Origin: Poecilobothrus nobilitatus | Taxonomy: Eukaryota; Arthropoda; Insecta; Diptera; Dolichopodidae | DNA: 64,000 bases | Direction of reading: 5' to 3' | Assembly (NCBI GenBank): GCA_947095535.1 | Contig: OX352774.1 | Span: 207,006,965 to 207,070,964 of the forward strand | Part shown: piece after piece, positions 24,240 through 35,884 of the stretch | Numbering within the stretch: position 1 is the first letter of the stretch | Layout of the letters: each line of letters starts with the position of its first letter | Position numbers and translations under genes: made by a program | Notes under the pieces: model-generated | The model's database searches: none | What the model was told of the DNA's origin: nothing | What the model saw: only the letters and a program-made list of their open reading frames with translations

Positions 24240-26529
24240 TACAAATTTGATATTGTAACTTTGAAGATTATAGATAATTAAGAGCCGAAGATTTAAATTA
24301 TTTGACATCACGGATCATCATCATCATTCAAAAATGAACGTAGCATTGAAAAGCATTGGAAAAATCTAGAAAGTATAAAAAGTTTTTGAAAGTTTCTTGC
24401 TATTGCTAAACAAATACTATATAACACGATGAAATTGTTAAGGATAATAAGAATATTAAAAGCTATATCCTCTTAATATTTTTTTTTTCATGTAAATAAC
24501 CTCACATAAGTATTTAGTTTGTGAAACTTTTTTTTGTCATTACATATTATATCTGCATCTATACTTCATATTTATTTTGTAATTAATTTATTAAAATTAG
24601 CTCAAGATCCTTTTATATTAAACAGAACTAAAACTTCCCTTCTCATTTTGCTGTTTTTTTTTTAACTTTGTTCAAAATTTAAAGTTTAAAATATTATTCT
24701 GACATTTTAAGAAAAAAAAAAAATAAAATAAAAACAAGTTATTAAGGTTTATGTTATACTATTTTCTATGTCGTCCTTTTTTCTTTAGTAAAAATTTTAA
24801 ACAAAATTTTTAGTAAAAATAAAACAAAAAAAAAAAAAAATTTTTAAATTTAGTACTTTTGTTAATATTTTCATTACATTTTTTACCTCTTTACATATCA
24901 TTTACATATGAAAAACAATTACAACACAGTCTTTACATTAAATTCTATATCAGCCTAAAAATATGTTTTAGGTGGAAGAATTAAAATTAAAAATACAATA
25001 AGTACTGTTTTAAGAAAATTGATTTCACTGCAGTACGGTGTTAAAATTAAATTTTTCTTATATTAAAAGAAAAAGAAAAAAAAATAATATAAACAGCTAA
25101 TTTTTATTCTACACATGCGAAAAAGAAAAACAATAGATAGGTATATTTTTAATAAGTGAAATTTTTGTTTTAAACTTTTGATTTTGAAACGAGAAATTTT
25201 GATTATAGGTATACAAGTCTGTAGGTTTCTTTTGTTTATCTTTTAATTTCAGTAATGAGAAAAGTTTTTTATAAGAGTTTTTATTCTAGCAAATCCGCAA
25301 CTTGGATACACTTTAAATTACAAACTTTTTCGCAAAGGTTCAGTAGATTTCATCTACTCTTCGATTTTTCAGTAGGGTTTGAATTAATGCAAAGATTCCG
25401 GGAAAGATTCCAGGATAGAAGTTTGTCACGGTATAGAATTAAATTTAAGATAGTTATATCAGATGTAAGGATTAGAAAGGAAGAAATTTTTTTTACTTTT
25501 ACGATCCGTAGAATTTATTCACATATAATTTTATATATAAAATTAAATTCAAAATTTTAATTTTAACACCATTTTATTTTCATTTTCTCTATTTCAAGTT
25601 GAAGGTAATCAGATATTCCAATTAAATTTTGACTTTTTTAAAATTAGAAATTATTATTGTTGGATAATGATTTTATTGGCAATTTATTTTTACGATATTA
25701 AAATTAACATTTGTTTTTTTTTTTTTTTTAAATAAATATAAACATGAATTTCATTGTTTTTCCACGTTTATACTAATTATTTTATTCTCTGTTTTTCTTT
25801 GTTTTATGTAATTCTATTTTTATTTCAATTGTGTTCTCTTTTTATTTTTTTTTTTGATTTTTATATACTTTTAGTTGTTGCTTTCATTCATGGTAATTGT
25901 TTCTTGGTTGTTTCATTTTTCTTTTGGAAAACAAAAAAAAAACAAAACAAAAAAATTGATAATACGGTTGTCTAAAGTAAAAATACCGTTTCTTTTTTTT
26001 TTTTTTCGTACATCATGAGAAGAGCAAAAATTGAAATGGAAAAATTGTTGAATTTTCTTCTTTGTGTGGCAGTTTCCATCTTTAATATTTTGTTTCTATG
26101 TAGTAGATTTGGGCAAATCTACCAAGCTTTTTAAAAGCAGAAGGGGTTGGAAATTCGAAGTACATTCTTAAAATAATTATTTTTAGCCGAAGAACAACAG
26201 TTATAACCACAATTTCAACCAAATTATTTTTTCAAAGTTTATCCTAACGCCTGGGGCAGTTAACAATCAAAGACTTTAATTCTAAATAGAAGGACTTCAT
26301 ATTCGCTATTCAAAAATTTGCTGAACATAATCAATAATATTTTTATTTTTTTTTAGTAAAATTGGTTTTAGTTGGGATTTAATTGGTTGAATTGAGTGAA
26401 TTTATTATTCGCAGTTTCTTTTTTACGTATTTTAGTTTTCGATCAGATTAACAATGAATAGATTGTATATTGGGCATAACCAAAGAGTGGAAAGGAATTA
26501 TAATTAGATTAAAAACGAAATTCCTAATG
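24240..26529. other. AT-rich non-coding stretch
   Basis: Homopolymer-rich. The 101-codon frame at 25,255-25,560 follows an acceptor-like TTTTAATTTCAG, but its composition (Phe, Ile, Lys and Arg only) is what AT-rich DNA gives by chance. No repeat family recognised. Confidence 0.45.
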
Positions 26530-26950
26530 TTAATTTTGGAGTTGTGTATGACAGCTACTCGAACCTACTGTTCCAGACTAAACAAATTTTTCAGACCAAT
26601 TTGTAATAAAACTTAGCTTCTTTTAACAAAATTTCATAAAAACGAAAGTTGTATGGTAGCTACCCGAAACTGCTGCTCTAGACCTACAAAATTTTGCAGA
26701 AATTGTTAATTCTCTTTTACAAAATTGAAAATACCTAACTTCAATAGATACTGAGTTATTTTCAGCTTACCGTTCAACTAGAGCAAACAAATTCTATAGA
26801 AGTTGTTATCATGAAATTTGACTTCTTTTAACGAAATTTTAGATACCAACCTTTAATATATACTAAATTATTTTCTTATAAAGAAAGAAGTTGTATGGTA
26901 AGTCCAAGCTGCTGGCCGAACATGCTCATATTATACCCTAAGAACTGATA
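26530..26950 (-). mobile_element. Family 2 fragment (tandem-repeat part and one end)
   Basis: Three diverged copies of the family 2 central unit (TATGACAGCTACTCGAACC, TATGGTAGCTACCCGAAAC and a GTTGTATGGTAAG remnant at 26,890). The right part ends in TATTATACCC (26,929-26,938), corresponding to the family's TATACCC terminus. The other end and its hairpin are not seen. Confidence 0.5.
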
Positions 26951-27599
26951 TAAAAATTAAATTTTTAATTATAACATTAAACAAAGAAAACATTAATTAA
27001 TAAACCGAGTAATTTTCAGCATATATATTTTAAGCTAAGAAAATCCATTGGAACGTATATAACATTTAACCATATTTTCTTTTTTTCCTTTAAAATGCAA
27101 TAGTTGTTAAGTTGCTTTACACGTCATTCAAAATTTTTAGAGTGTGTCGGAACATTTAACACAGAAGAGACGACGAGGTTTTTTTTTTTTTTTTTATATT
27201 ATATGACAGACAACTAAAATAAATTTTTATTTATTTTTTTATGTTTTTGTTTTAACATTAGTGAGAAAATATCAAAATAGTTTGAACTTAACATAAAAAA
27301 TAACTAACATTTAGTAAAATAAACATTTAAATAAAAAAACAAAAAGAAAAATGAAAATTGAAACATCTTTATTTAGATATAAAAAAAAAATAAATAAAGA
27401 TATATTTTTTAGAGTAAATTGAGATTGCTGTCTGATTAAAAAAATAAAAATAAAAAAAATATATAAGAATTTATACTGTAAATAACACGCTAATGACTGT
27501 AAAGACTTTTTTTTGAAACTAAACTGTTTAAGATTTAAAGTAATAATGGAAAAGTATGGTTTTTATTTTCTTAAAAATACTGAAAAATCACATCGTTTT

Positions 27600-27910
27600 T
27601 AGTTTTATATTATTTCCATTTCAATTTGAATGGAAAAACTTGACATCTTTACATGAAATTTCAAATCCCTAATTACAATTGGCGATGAGTTATTTTCACA
27701 TACGAAAAGGGAGATTGAATTATTGCAGTTATCCGAACCTGTTGTTGTTGAAAAACCAAATTAAAACAGTTGTTGGCATAAAACTTGACTTATTCTTACA
27801 AAATTTTATATTACCTAATAGTTTCAATACCCACTGAGTTATTTTTAGATAAAGGAAATTGTATGGCAGCTACTCGAACTCGTCGATGACAATTGCCAAA
27901 TTTCAATATA
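27600..27910 (-). mobile_element. Family 2 fragment (central repeats only)
   Basis: About two central units, recognised by CAGTTATCCGAACCTGTTG, then TTGGCATAAAACTTGAC, and TTGTATGGCAGCTACTCGAA at 27,850. Both ends are missing. It may have been joined with the 26.5-26.95 kb fragment in one larger copy since broken by deletion or insertion. Confidence 0.5.
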
Positions 27911-28955
27911 GCGAAACAAATAATTTTACAAATCGTAAAAATTTTGGAAAAATTGTAGTTTTATAAATTAAATCCTAATATTTAAAATCCTTCTTTGTCT
28001 TTATTCCTTTCTTAATACTTTGCTTTTGTGATTTACCGTAAAACTTTTTATTTCCAAAATAAGTTTTCTCTCTCTAATTAAAATTTATTTTCAGATAAAT
28101 AAAAATTTAGATATAAATTGCACAATCTTTTTATTTTATCTGCTGGTATATACTAAATAGGATTAAGCAATTTTGATGCAATTTTAAATTATTTAAATAC
28201 TTACTACTCTTTCGACTATTTACCAATATTTGTTGATATTATTGTATGCATATCAATAAAAAAATTTGTTATACATCACTATCAAACCTCTATAATATCC
28301 TTATACATCACAAAAAAAACTCTAGCACTTTTAAATTTCAACAAATTTTAGAAATTTTTCAGAATAGTTAACTACAAAGAATTTTATTTGCGGTTTAAAT
28401 GTAAATTAAAAGTAAAAATAAATGCTTTCAAGGTATCAAGTGAAAAATCAAATATTCCTTTTAAACAATAGCAATATTTAGCCTTCATAAAAAAAAAATA
28501 AAATCAACTACAAAAATTTAAAACGAACCATTTTAACTTAAAAATTAAATTAAATTAGTTTTTGCAATATATAAATAAATACTAATAGGTTAGTGATTGA
28601 TTTTTTAAAAGAAAATAAAAAACAAAAATGTTGAAAATTCAATTATTAATAAAATTTTATTTATATGCTCCAATAATAATTGTAGCAAATAAAAATCTAT
28701 TTTTTTTTTTTACACGGTCGATTTCAGATATTTTGAATTTTTTTTTTAAATTATAGTTGAAAACTGAACAATTTCACTTAATATGAAATTTTCTAAATTT
28801 AAGGAAATTCAAACAAAAAATAATTTTAAAATATTGTAAAAGGATATGAATTTTTTTTTTTTTTTCTAATAATAGTCTGCATGCACACAGCTTAGATCAA
28901 ATTTACAAATTCCCTGTAATGATGTGAAGTTGTTCTCAATTAACTGAAAATATAT
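27911..28955. other. AT-rich non-coding stretch
   Basis: No feature seen beyond homopolymers. Confidence 0.5.
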
Positions 28956-30196
28956 TCTAATACTGGCGTGGGGAAATAAGACCTAGAGCAATAAAGCCTA
29001 ATAGGCCTTATTTCATTTGGGAATGAGAAATAACGCCTAAATCGCGAAATTACGCAAATTAGACTTTATTTCTTATTCCAAAGTGAAATAAGGCCTAATT
29101 AGTTTTTCAAAATAAAGGAATTAAAGCCTAATTATAATTTATTATTCCAATAATAACATTTTTTAATATTTTTCTTTCATAATATAATTCCCATATATTT
29201 CAGCTTATTTAAGTAATAAAATGTTTTCTGTTTTTTTGGCACATTTCACTCCGTAAGTTCGTCAGTCAGTGTTTCTTCATAATAAAATAAGTTCGACAAG
29301 TTAAAAATTAAAAAATTTCGTTTAAATTCAACATTCAAACTTATTTCACTTTTTAATGTAATAATTTTGTCGAACTTAGTTCAGTTATTAGAGTTGGTTA
29401 AAAAATCTGGATTGCCTCTTTTTCCGAAATATGAATATACGTAAGTATGCGGGACTCTAAAAGAGAAGAGATTTTATAGTTGGTTACAAAATCAGGATTA
29501 CAGCTTTTTCTAGTATATTTATAAATAATTTGGAAAAAGCTAATTTAATTCTGATTTTGAAGCCAACTCTAAAATCTCTCCTAATTACAAAGAATTTAAA
29601 ATCATGGGGGAAAAAATAATTTTTCAGCTTTCCATACAAAATTAAAGTATCAAATTTTGACTGTTCTTTGTGAAATATAATAATAAATTTTGTGAAAATT
29701 TAGACATTTTTATGAAAAAAAAAAAAAAAAAATTGTTTTGAAGAAATAAGGGCTGCTATCCCCGCGCCCGCCTTCATGGCGCCGTTGTTGTGCACGGGCG
29801 CGGTAGCAGAGATAGCAGTTCCAATTCCTTCAAGGGAATTGTGAAGGGAGTTGTGAAGGGATCGGCTAAGAGAGAGGCGAAGAGTGGCTTGAAAGCGAGG
29901 GCGCGAAGGTAGTGGCTCGAAAGACAGGGCTGACCAGAATATAGAAAATTGTTTGAAACCTGCTAAAAATATTCAGATTTTACAGTCAGCTACAAATTTG
30001 TAATTGGAATAATATAATAATAATATATAATATTTCTAAAGTGAAATAAGACCTATAGGCTTTAATTCTCTTTGAAATGAGAAATAAGACCTACCGCGAA
30101 ATTTTACGAATTAGGCCTTATTTATTAAGTCAAATATGAAATAAGGCCTATTAGATCTTATTGCTCTAAGCTTTATTTCCTCCTGCCTCTAATATT
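28956..30196. mobile_element. Foldback element FB-1 with long modular inverted ends and 9-bp target-site duplication
   Basis: The element spans 28,965-30,187. Its ends are GGCGTGGGGAAATAAG and, on the opposite strand, GGCAGGAGGAAATAAAG. The inverted ends extend about 160-175 bp and consist of repeated GAAATAA(G/A)(A/G)CC modules in both directions. It is flanked by TCTAATACT (28,956-28,964) and TCTAATATT (30,188-30,196), 8 of 9 bases matching. The interior has further nested inverted repeats (AAGTTCGACA/TGTCGAACTT near 29,290-29,370, and a pair of about 45 bp at 29,465-29,580) and a GC-rich core. No transposase is present. Long modular inverted ends plus a 9-bp duplication are typical of Foldback-type and Mutator-like elements. 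The assignment is by structure only. Confidence 0.75.
29750..29937. other. GC-rich core of FB-1 with nested perfect hairpin arms
   Basis: About 190 bp of markedly GC-rich DNA in an otherwise AT-rich window. Arms CTGCTATC (29,753-29,760) and GATAGCAG (29,811-29,818) enclose CCGCGCCCG (29,762-29,770) and CGGGCGCGG (29,795-29,803), all perfectly complementary. GGGAATTGTGAAGGGA and GTTGTGAAGGGATCGG show a short tandem repeat. The plus frame with GCYPRARLHGAVVV and KGIVKGVVKGSAKREAKSG is open for about 55 codons. A minus frame (LEGIGTAISATAPVHNNGAM) is open too, as expected when G/C-rich DNA has few stops, so neither is called a gene. It may be captured foreign or host sequence. Confidence 0.6.
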
Positions 30197-31860
30197 TAGT
30201 AGTTTAAGCCGTTTGGCAAAATTTCTTATCCGCTAACCAAAAGAAGAGTATTCATTTGATAGTCAGTTGTTTTAGATTTAATGCAATAAGAAAGTAATTA
30301 GAGACAAAAATAAAGTGGAAAGTAATAAGTAACCAATTTTTATGATAGATGAATTTTCACATATAGTTTTAAAAGCTTATGTATTTGTACATCTGCAAGA
30401 TTTGATTAATTATAATTCCTGAAGGGTAGGCATCCATTTCTATAAACAAAGCAAATATCATTTCTTTAAACAATATCTTTCAAAACAATGGCACAAATCG
30501 CTTTGCTTATTATAGGAAAGATCAAGAAAAGTTGTACAAACTGCATCAATAGAATTATATAAAAAGAACTTAGGGTAGAATTCTTGTCTTTATCGAGTCA
30601 GTTTGTTTGTGAAATACAACTTTTTTTTCTTTTTCTTAAGTTACCTGTTTACTGTTAAATGTAGTCGAGTTTATAAATTGACTATATCATACAATAATTC
30701 TCTCATATTGTGAATGTCACTTACAGCCGAGTAATCCTATCGGTAACTAATGAATCCAGAAACTAAAGCTTAATCAAATATGAATAATAAATGGCTTAGT
30801 GAATGGCTTTATATTGAACAATAAATAGAAAACTAAGAAGAAAGTAGCATTCCACAAACAGACTGACACGATGAAGTCCTTTATTACCTTATAAAGGAGT
30901 GGAATGGAGAACACAAAAGAAATTTATGGAGGACGCTGGCATATTCATTAAGTTTTGCACCTTTACGAAACAATTCCCGAATGCCAGTTTATATGAGAGA
31001 ATTGCACTTAAATTAGATATTCATAAACAAGAAAAATATTTATGTTTATTATTTATTTATTTATTTTCTTTTTTTATTTATGTTTATAATCAGGATTTTA
31101 GTTCTAAATATTGCAATAGAGAATTTTAAAAAATTATATTTTAAAAACTTCGTCATTTTTACTGACAACCATTTGTACTTAGAAAAAATTAGGGCAAAAG
31201 TTACTCTAAAACTAAAAGTAAATATCAACAAACAAACAAAAAAAAATCCTCACCAAAATTAAACTATAAATTTAATTTTGTTTTACAGATTTATTACATT
31301 GTTTAAATGCAATTCAAAAGTAAATATGTAATGTATATATGTATGTAAATATAAATATATTTAAATATTATATGTATATAAAAAAGAAAAGTTAAACAAT
31401 TTTGTTTTTTTTCGTTTGATCTGAAAATTTATATCAAGTTTTTGAAATCCTTTATTCATATCATATAAAATTGTTTAATTGATTTCTGGTTAGTTTTAGC
31501 TTTGATTAATTTAAATTTTCATTGTATCTACAAAATTAAGTTTTTTTTTTTAAATTTTTTATATACGAATTTTTTTACGATGTATGTATGCATGCACATA
31601 ACTATTAAATTTTAATACATATTTTAGTATGATTTAGTATTTTAGTTTTAAAAATTTAAGGCAATTATCAAAGCAGTATCAATTTTTTGAAGTCGTTAAA
31701 ACCCTTTTAACTCTTGTAATTAATGTTGGTCTAACATATGGCAAAAGATTCAGAAAATACTAGCAATTGAACGTACCAAAAATTATTTAGATGCAATATC
31801 CTTTCAAAAATTCTCTTACATAAACACTATCCAATATCATAGTAAATATTTATTTAACTT
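30197..31860. other. AT-rich stretch, no supported gene
   Basis: A patch at 30,410-30,930 has somewhat higher complexity. The frame at 30,899-31,129 begins MEWRTQKKFMEDAGIFIKF and includes YERIALKLDI before decaying into low complexity. This could be a gene or transposon relic but has no splice signal or known motif. A TATATAAAAA at 30,556 is not at a proper distance from any initiator. Microsatellite-like ATGTAT DNA lies around 31,330-31,380. Confidence 0.4.
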
Positions 31861-32373
31861 CTAGGTATTCATATTCAATAGGCATAAAAACATTTCAATT
31901 TTTATTTTTACTTTTGTTTCATATGAGGGTATATAACATCTAGTCATTGCGACCCATTGTACTCTTTTGCTTAACATTCTGCTAGTCACTAACAGCGCCT
32001 CGTCAAGTGAATATATTCCCTTCGAGAATTGTATAACTTTTCCTGGTCTATCATTCTCATTTTATATAAGTTATATCCCAGTGTCTTTCTCCCAAGATTC
32101 TTGGCACAAAATGTGTAGTATTGATTTTGCATCAGGTGGCTTATGGTTAATTCCCGTAAAAAACTTTAAAAGTTGAGTTTCATAATGGTCTTTGTTTTTT
32201 TATTGTCCGGAGCATTGAAGCCACCATCTTTTCCTCATAGTAATTATACTGGTGGTTTCCTTCCTACTAACTAATATTATACAATGAACGATAAATCTAT
32301 GTCCGAAATATCTACCAACCTTCTGGTTATTGTAAACTTTGCTTGAAATGTACTCAGGGATCCACCGAAACAT
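31861..32373 (-). pseudogene. Broken reading frame of about 171 codons, unrecognised
   Basis: Read on the minus strand from ATG 32,371-32,373 to TAG 31,861-31,863, one single frame carries protein-like sequence interrupted by only three stops. It begins MFRWIPEYISSKVYNNQKVG, then RYFGHRFIVHCI; a stop lies after LQCSGQ. It then reads DHYETQLLKFFTGINHKPPD and SILHILCQESWEKDTGI; two stops follow within 4 codons. It continues NDRPGKVIQFSKGIYSLDEA, then LLVTSRMLSKRVQWVAM. Composition is clearly more complex than the flanks until about 31,900. The family is not recognised. It could be a processed pseudogene or a transposon protein. The frame is conserved apart from point stops, so decay looks fairly recent. 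Confidence 0.45.
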
Positions 32374-32540
32374 AACTGATTTCTTATAAAAAATATCCTT
32401 TCACTTAATATTTATTTATTTATTCGGAATATAAAAAATAAATGAATATATTTTTTACAAAATCGAAAATATATTATCATTCAGCATCTATGAAAAATTT
32501 TATTTTTTGTTAATTTTATTAAATAAATTTAAATTTCTAT

Positions 32541-32640
32541 CTGAGCAATGGTGCAGTGCGTAAGTCACCGGTCTTTCACGCGAAAGGTCTCGAGTTCGAA
32601 CCCTGCTCAGGTCAAAAATAATATATAAAATTCAATAAAA
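32541..32640 (+). mobile_element. tRNA-like SINE head (SINE-B), possible 7-bp acceptor stem
   Basis: CTGAGCA (32,541-32,547) pairs perfectly with TGCTCAG (32,604-32,610). A D-arm GGTG/CACC and a box B-like GAGTTCGAACCC are in place. The anticodon arm is irregular, with CTTTC/GAAAG leaving only a four-base loop, so it is unlikely to be a working tRNA. The head is followed by GTCAAAAATAATA. The same head layout (CAGTG-TAAGTC-CC and TCAGGTCA-TAAA) recurs at 55,065. Hence a SINE family rather than a tRNA gene is favoured. Confidence 0.6.
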
Positions 32641-33650
32641 TAATGTAAACAACATATATTAAAAATAATTACAATTAAATACTTGTACCGAGATGGCCCA
32701 CATGCTAAAGGCAAAAGGCCCCTAAAAATATCGGCATATATTTATATCTGGACGATATAATACAAAAAAAAAATTTTAATTTCTCAATTGTAATTTTTAT
32801 TTTTTTGCAGATTTTACAAGATTTAAAGATCTAAAAGTTTTAAAAAAGAAAATAAATTTAAAAAATTTACCAATAATTGAAATTCTAATGTTTTAAAAAA
32901 TTTTCTGTCCAATTAAATTTAATTTTTGCTCAGATAAATATAAGCCTATAAAATAACATTTTAAAGATATTAAAATATATATAAAAAAAAATAAAAACAA
33001 ATTAGAAATTATATAAAATAATAATAAATGTTATTTTCTAACAGAATATTTTAAAAATGCATTCTTTTATTATGTCACATAGATAATATTGAAAATTTTC
33101 TTAAATTAAATTAATTAAAATATATTCAAAAATCTTTATGAATTGGATTGGTCTAACGAACCCAATATAAAAACCAAAAATCTATTATTAGCTTAAATTT
33201 TCCCGTAGAACAATATTTCTGAGTTCAACATGGTTAGCAACTTTTAAAATTTACATTCTAAGTAGCTTTAATGTCTTTTTTATTATAATCAATGACCCAT
33301 TATCCTTGAACGAGTTTTAATATATTGATTCTATTTATACTGAGTCTAAAAAGAATTGAAATCTTTAGTGTTTTGACCCTACAATGAAAGTGGGAATTAT
33401 AATATTATTTTACTATTAAGCAATCACAAAACATTTGAATTAAATTTAAATACCAACTCAGCATATTTTAAATTACAATTATATCTATAACTCCCCATTT
33501 TTTCCAATTCCTTACAAATATAAGTGTAAGGAATTATTGTTATTATATAACAAAAAATAAAATTTAATATAGAATTTAAAATTTTTTAAAATGGATTAAA
33601 AGAATTAAAATTTTAATTTCACTCAATATATTTGAATATATTCAAAAAAC
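32641..33650. other. AT-rich non-coding stretch
   Basis: A GAGATGGCCCACATGCTAAAGG phrase near 32,691-32,712 may be the SINE body or tail. Otherwise nothing can be supported. Confidence 0.4.
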
Positions 33651-34330
33651 AAAGAGTATAGAGTAGATTGAGTCAACTCTAGGATAACTGTATGAACATC
33701 ATATATACCGTAACCATAAAATTGAATCAATAATTTTTTTTATAAAATTTAAGATATCTAGCTTAACTAAACACTTACCTATGGTCATATGAAAAAAAAG
33801 AAGTTATATTGCAGCTACTCAAACTCATCAGTTGAACTTGTTCAATTTATATTTTAAAAATATAAAATTTTAGGAAATGTTTCGTTCTACAATACTACCA
33901 TAACTCTTTAGTAAGCATGGTTTAATTGCTTTAACTTGTTCAATTTAGATTTTCAAACTAACACTTTTACAAAATGAAACGGTAAAAATTTCAGAATGCT
34001 AGATTGTTATTTTCCTTTTTAGTTTATTCCCCTGCAACATAAATGTGACCAGGAAATTATACAACATTTCCTTTTAAAGAATGGCTATAAATGCAGTAAG
34101 AGGGAAATAATTCTTCCATCGTGTGTGGAAGGCCTTCATAAGCGATAGCTTCTTATTTTTCAAGTTATCTTGAGAATCGAGGGACTTCTATAAGTAAATC
34201 GACTCTCAACTCGATTCTCAGCAAGAATATATCTATGAATATTTATCTTATCTTCTTTAAGGTGTCACAAACGTATAATGTCAAATATATTATATCGTTG
34301 ACTTATATTCATACGGATGTAATGCGATAA
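33651..34330 (-). mobile_element. Helentron-like element, family 2, copy B
   Basis: The 3' hairpin AGAGT/ACTCT (33,653-33,657 and 33,676-33,680) is followed inward by ATAACTGTATGAAC (33,684-33,697). The opposite end carries ATTCATACGGATGTA (about 34,317-34,331), its partner subterminal inverted repeat. The interior retains GTCACAAACGTATAATGTCA next to the 5' end, as in copy A, and one to two central units (GCAGCTACTCAAACTCATC). The central tandem array is shorter than in copy A. No coding sequence. Confidence 0.6.
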
Positions 34331-35420
34331 TAGGCAAATTAAAAATAAACAGAAATTATTGTTGACCTGATCCCATTTATTCTAACTAAGTAAATAATTT
34401 CAGTTATCTTTATAGCTAATCACCAAAATATTGTATTCTGATTTGTTATCTGTTTACATTATGCAATCCTTTTTTTGGTTATTCTATTTCTAACAATCAA
34501 ATAACTTTCGGTTCATTTTCTGATTTATTTGATTAGAACTCTTCATTTTTAATATACTTTTCACTTTAATAAACTTTTTCTTCTTCTGGTCATCTTATGA
34601 CGTACAATTATTCTTTGCATAGTTACTTTTTAACCTTTCTTCACTAGTTGGTTTTACCTTTGAAATTTTTTTTTACCTAGGTTTTACGTTTTTCAAGAGC
34701 TATTCTTACCAAATTTTATCATTTCTTTTAATTTAAATAGACTAAATAAAGATATCAAGGGTTCAAAAAATTTCTCTTAGAAAAAACTTTAATTTGCAAT
34801 TAGAAATTTTTTAAATGTTTAAAATCTATAAAATTTTAAGAGATTTGAAAATCTTTTTTTTTTTTTTTATGAAAAATAAAAATTTATTAAAAGTTTTGAT
34901 TTTAAATTTTTAATTAACTTTCTTATAAAAATCTATATAGATATCATAATACATATATATATCATATCTGATACTTTATATTGATACTCTGATTTTGTAC
35001 TTTTACTCTAATTTATAATCCTTTTATATTTTCATATACACATAACATTAAAATATTTTCAAGCTACAAAAAAATAAAAAAACAAAAACAAAATGCTTAT
35101 TTTTTATACTAATCCAAAAATTTATATTTTAATTATTTAAAAAGCATTTTATTCTATAAATTTCTTTCAATTTATTCTAACATAGGTATTTTTTTTCAAT
35201 TTTAGTCATTTTTTGTACACTCAAGTCAATTTTCTAAACAATTAGGTAAATACAAAAAAATTGTTTTTTTAATTAGAATTAAATTATTTTAGATATTATA
35301 TTTTAAAAGATTATAATAAAAATAATTAAAATCCATTTAAATTTTTCATTTTATTAATTCAAGCAATATTATGTTTAGATTAAAAGATTAACAAAAAGAT
35401 TAAAAGTATAACATCATTAT
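34331..35420. other. AT-rich non-coding stretch
   Basis: Homopolymers and ATATAT repeats. No supported feature. Confidence 0.5.
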
Positions 35421-35800
35421 ACTGTATTTTCATTTGCGTGTATTATTTTTTGACTGTATTTTATTTGACTATATGTCACTTGCCTGCATTTCATTTGTTA
35501 CGAACTCTAAATTCCTTCCGAATTATATATTATACGTACATATTTAAACAACAATGGAGGTCGGCCACCCCCAAACTCGTGCTAAATAAATTATTGAAAC
35601 CTTGACTTTGTTAAATGTTAATACGGCTTGATATTAAACTCTTTAAAAATTTGTAAATTATTTAAAAATTTAAAAAACAAAAAAAAAATACCCTGATTTT
35701 GTAAGCAATTCTAAAATTGCTCTAAATATATGTTTTACATACGGTCAACTGACATACAGTCAAATAATAATACATGCAACTTGCAAAACAAAAAGGTTCG
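35421..35800. mobile_element. Foldback-like element FB-4 with TTTGACTGTA modules
   Basis: The left GTGTATTATTTTTTGACTGT region (from about 35,438) is inverted in the right part, CATACGGTCAACTGACATAC followed by AGTCAAATAATAATACATGC (35,740-35,778). The inverted ends are about 42 bp and each holds two TTTGACTGTA-like modules. The interior has GAGGTCGGCCACCCCCAAAC, then TTGAAACCTTGACTTTGT. This corresponds to the interior of FB-3 at 42.88-42.94 kb (GAGGATTGCCACCCATAAAC, then TTAAAACCCTGATTTTGT). No target-site duplication could be fixed. Confidence 0.55.
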
Positions 35801-35884
35801 CAATTACTGGTGGGATGCAATAACACCTAAGGAAATAATCAAATAATGTAGTTTCTTCTACAATTCAACATTTCAACTTAACGT

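Noticed and set aside
25255..25560. 101-codon frame after an acceptor-like TTTCAG
   Set aside because: Composition limited to residues with A/T-rich codons plus Arg/Ser, no motif, no donor or conserved context; treated as chance.
30556..30610. TATATAAAAA followed by a TCAGTTTG initiator-like site
   Set aside because: The spacing from TATA to the initiator (about 44 bp) is too long and no transcript-like frame follows.
30899..31129. 76-codon frame beginning MEWRTQKKFMEDAG
   Set aside because: The first 45 residues look protein-like but the rest is low complexity; no splice sites, motif or second exon to support it.
32541..32613. Functional tRNA gene
   Set aside because: The anticodon arm leaves a four-base loop, no poly-T terminator follows, and a related head with the same trailing sequence exists at 55 kb, so a SINE is more likely.
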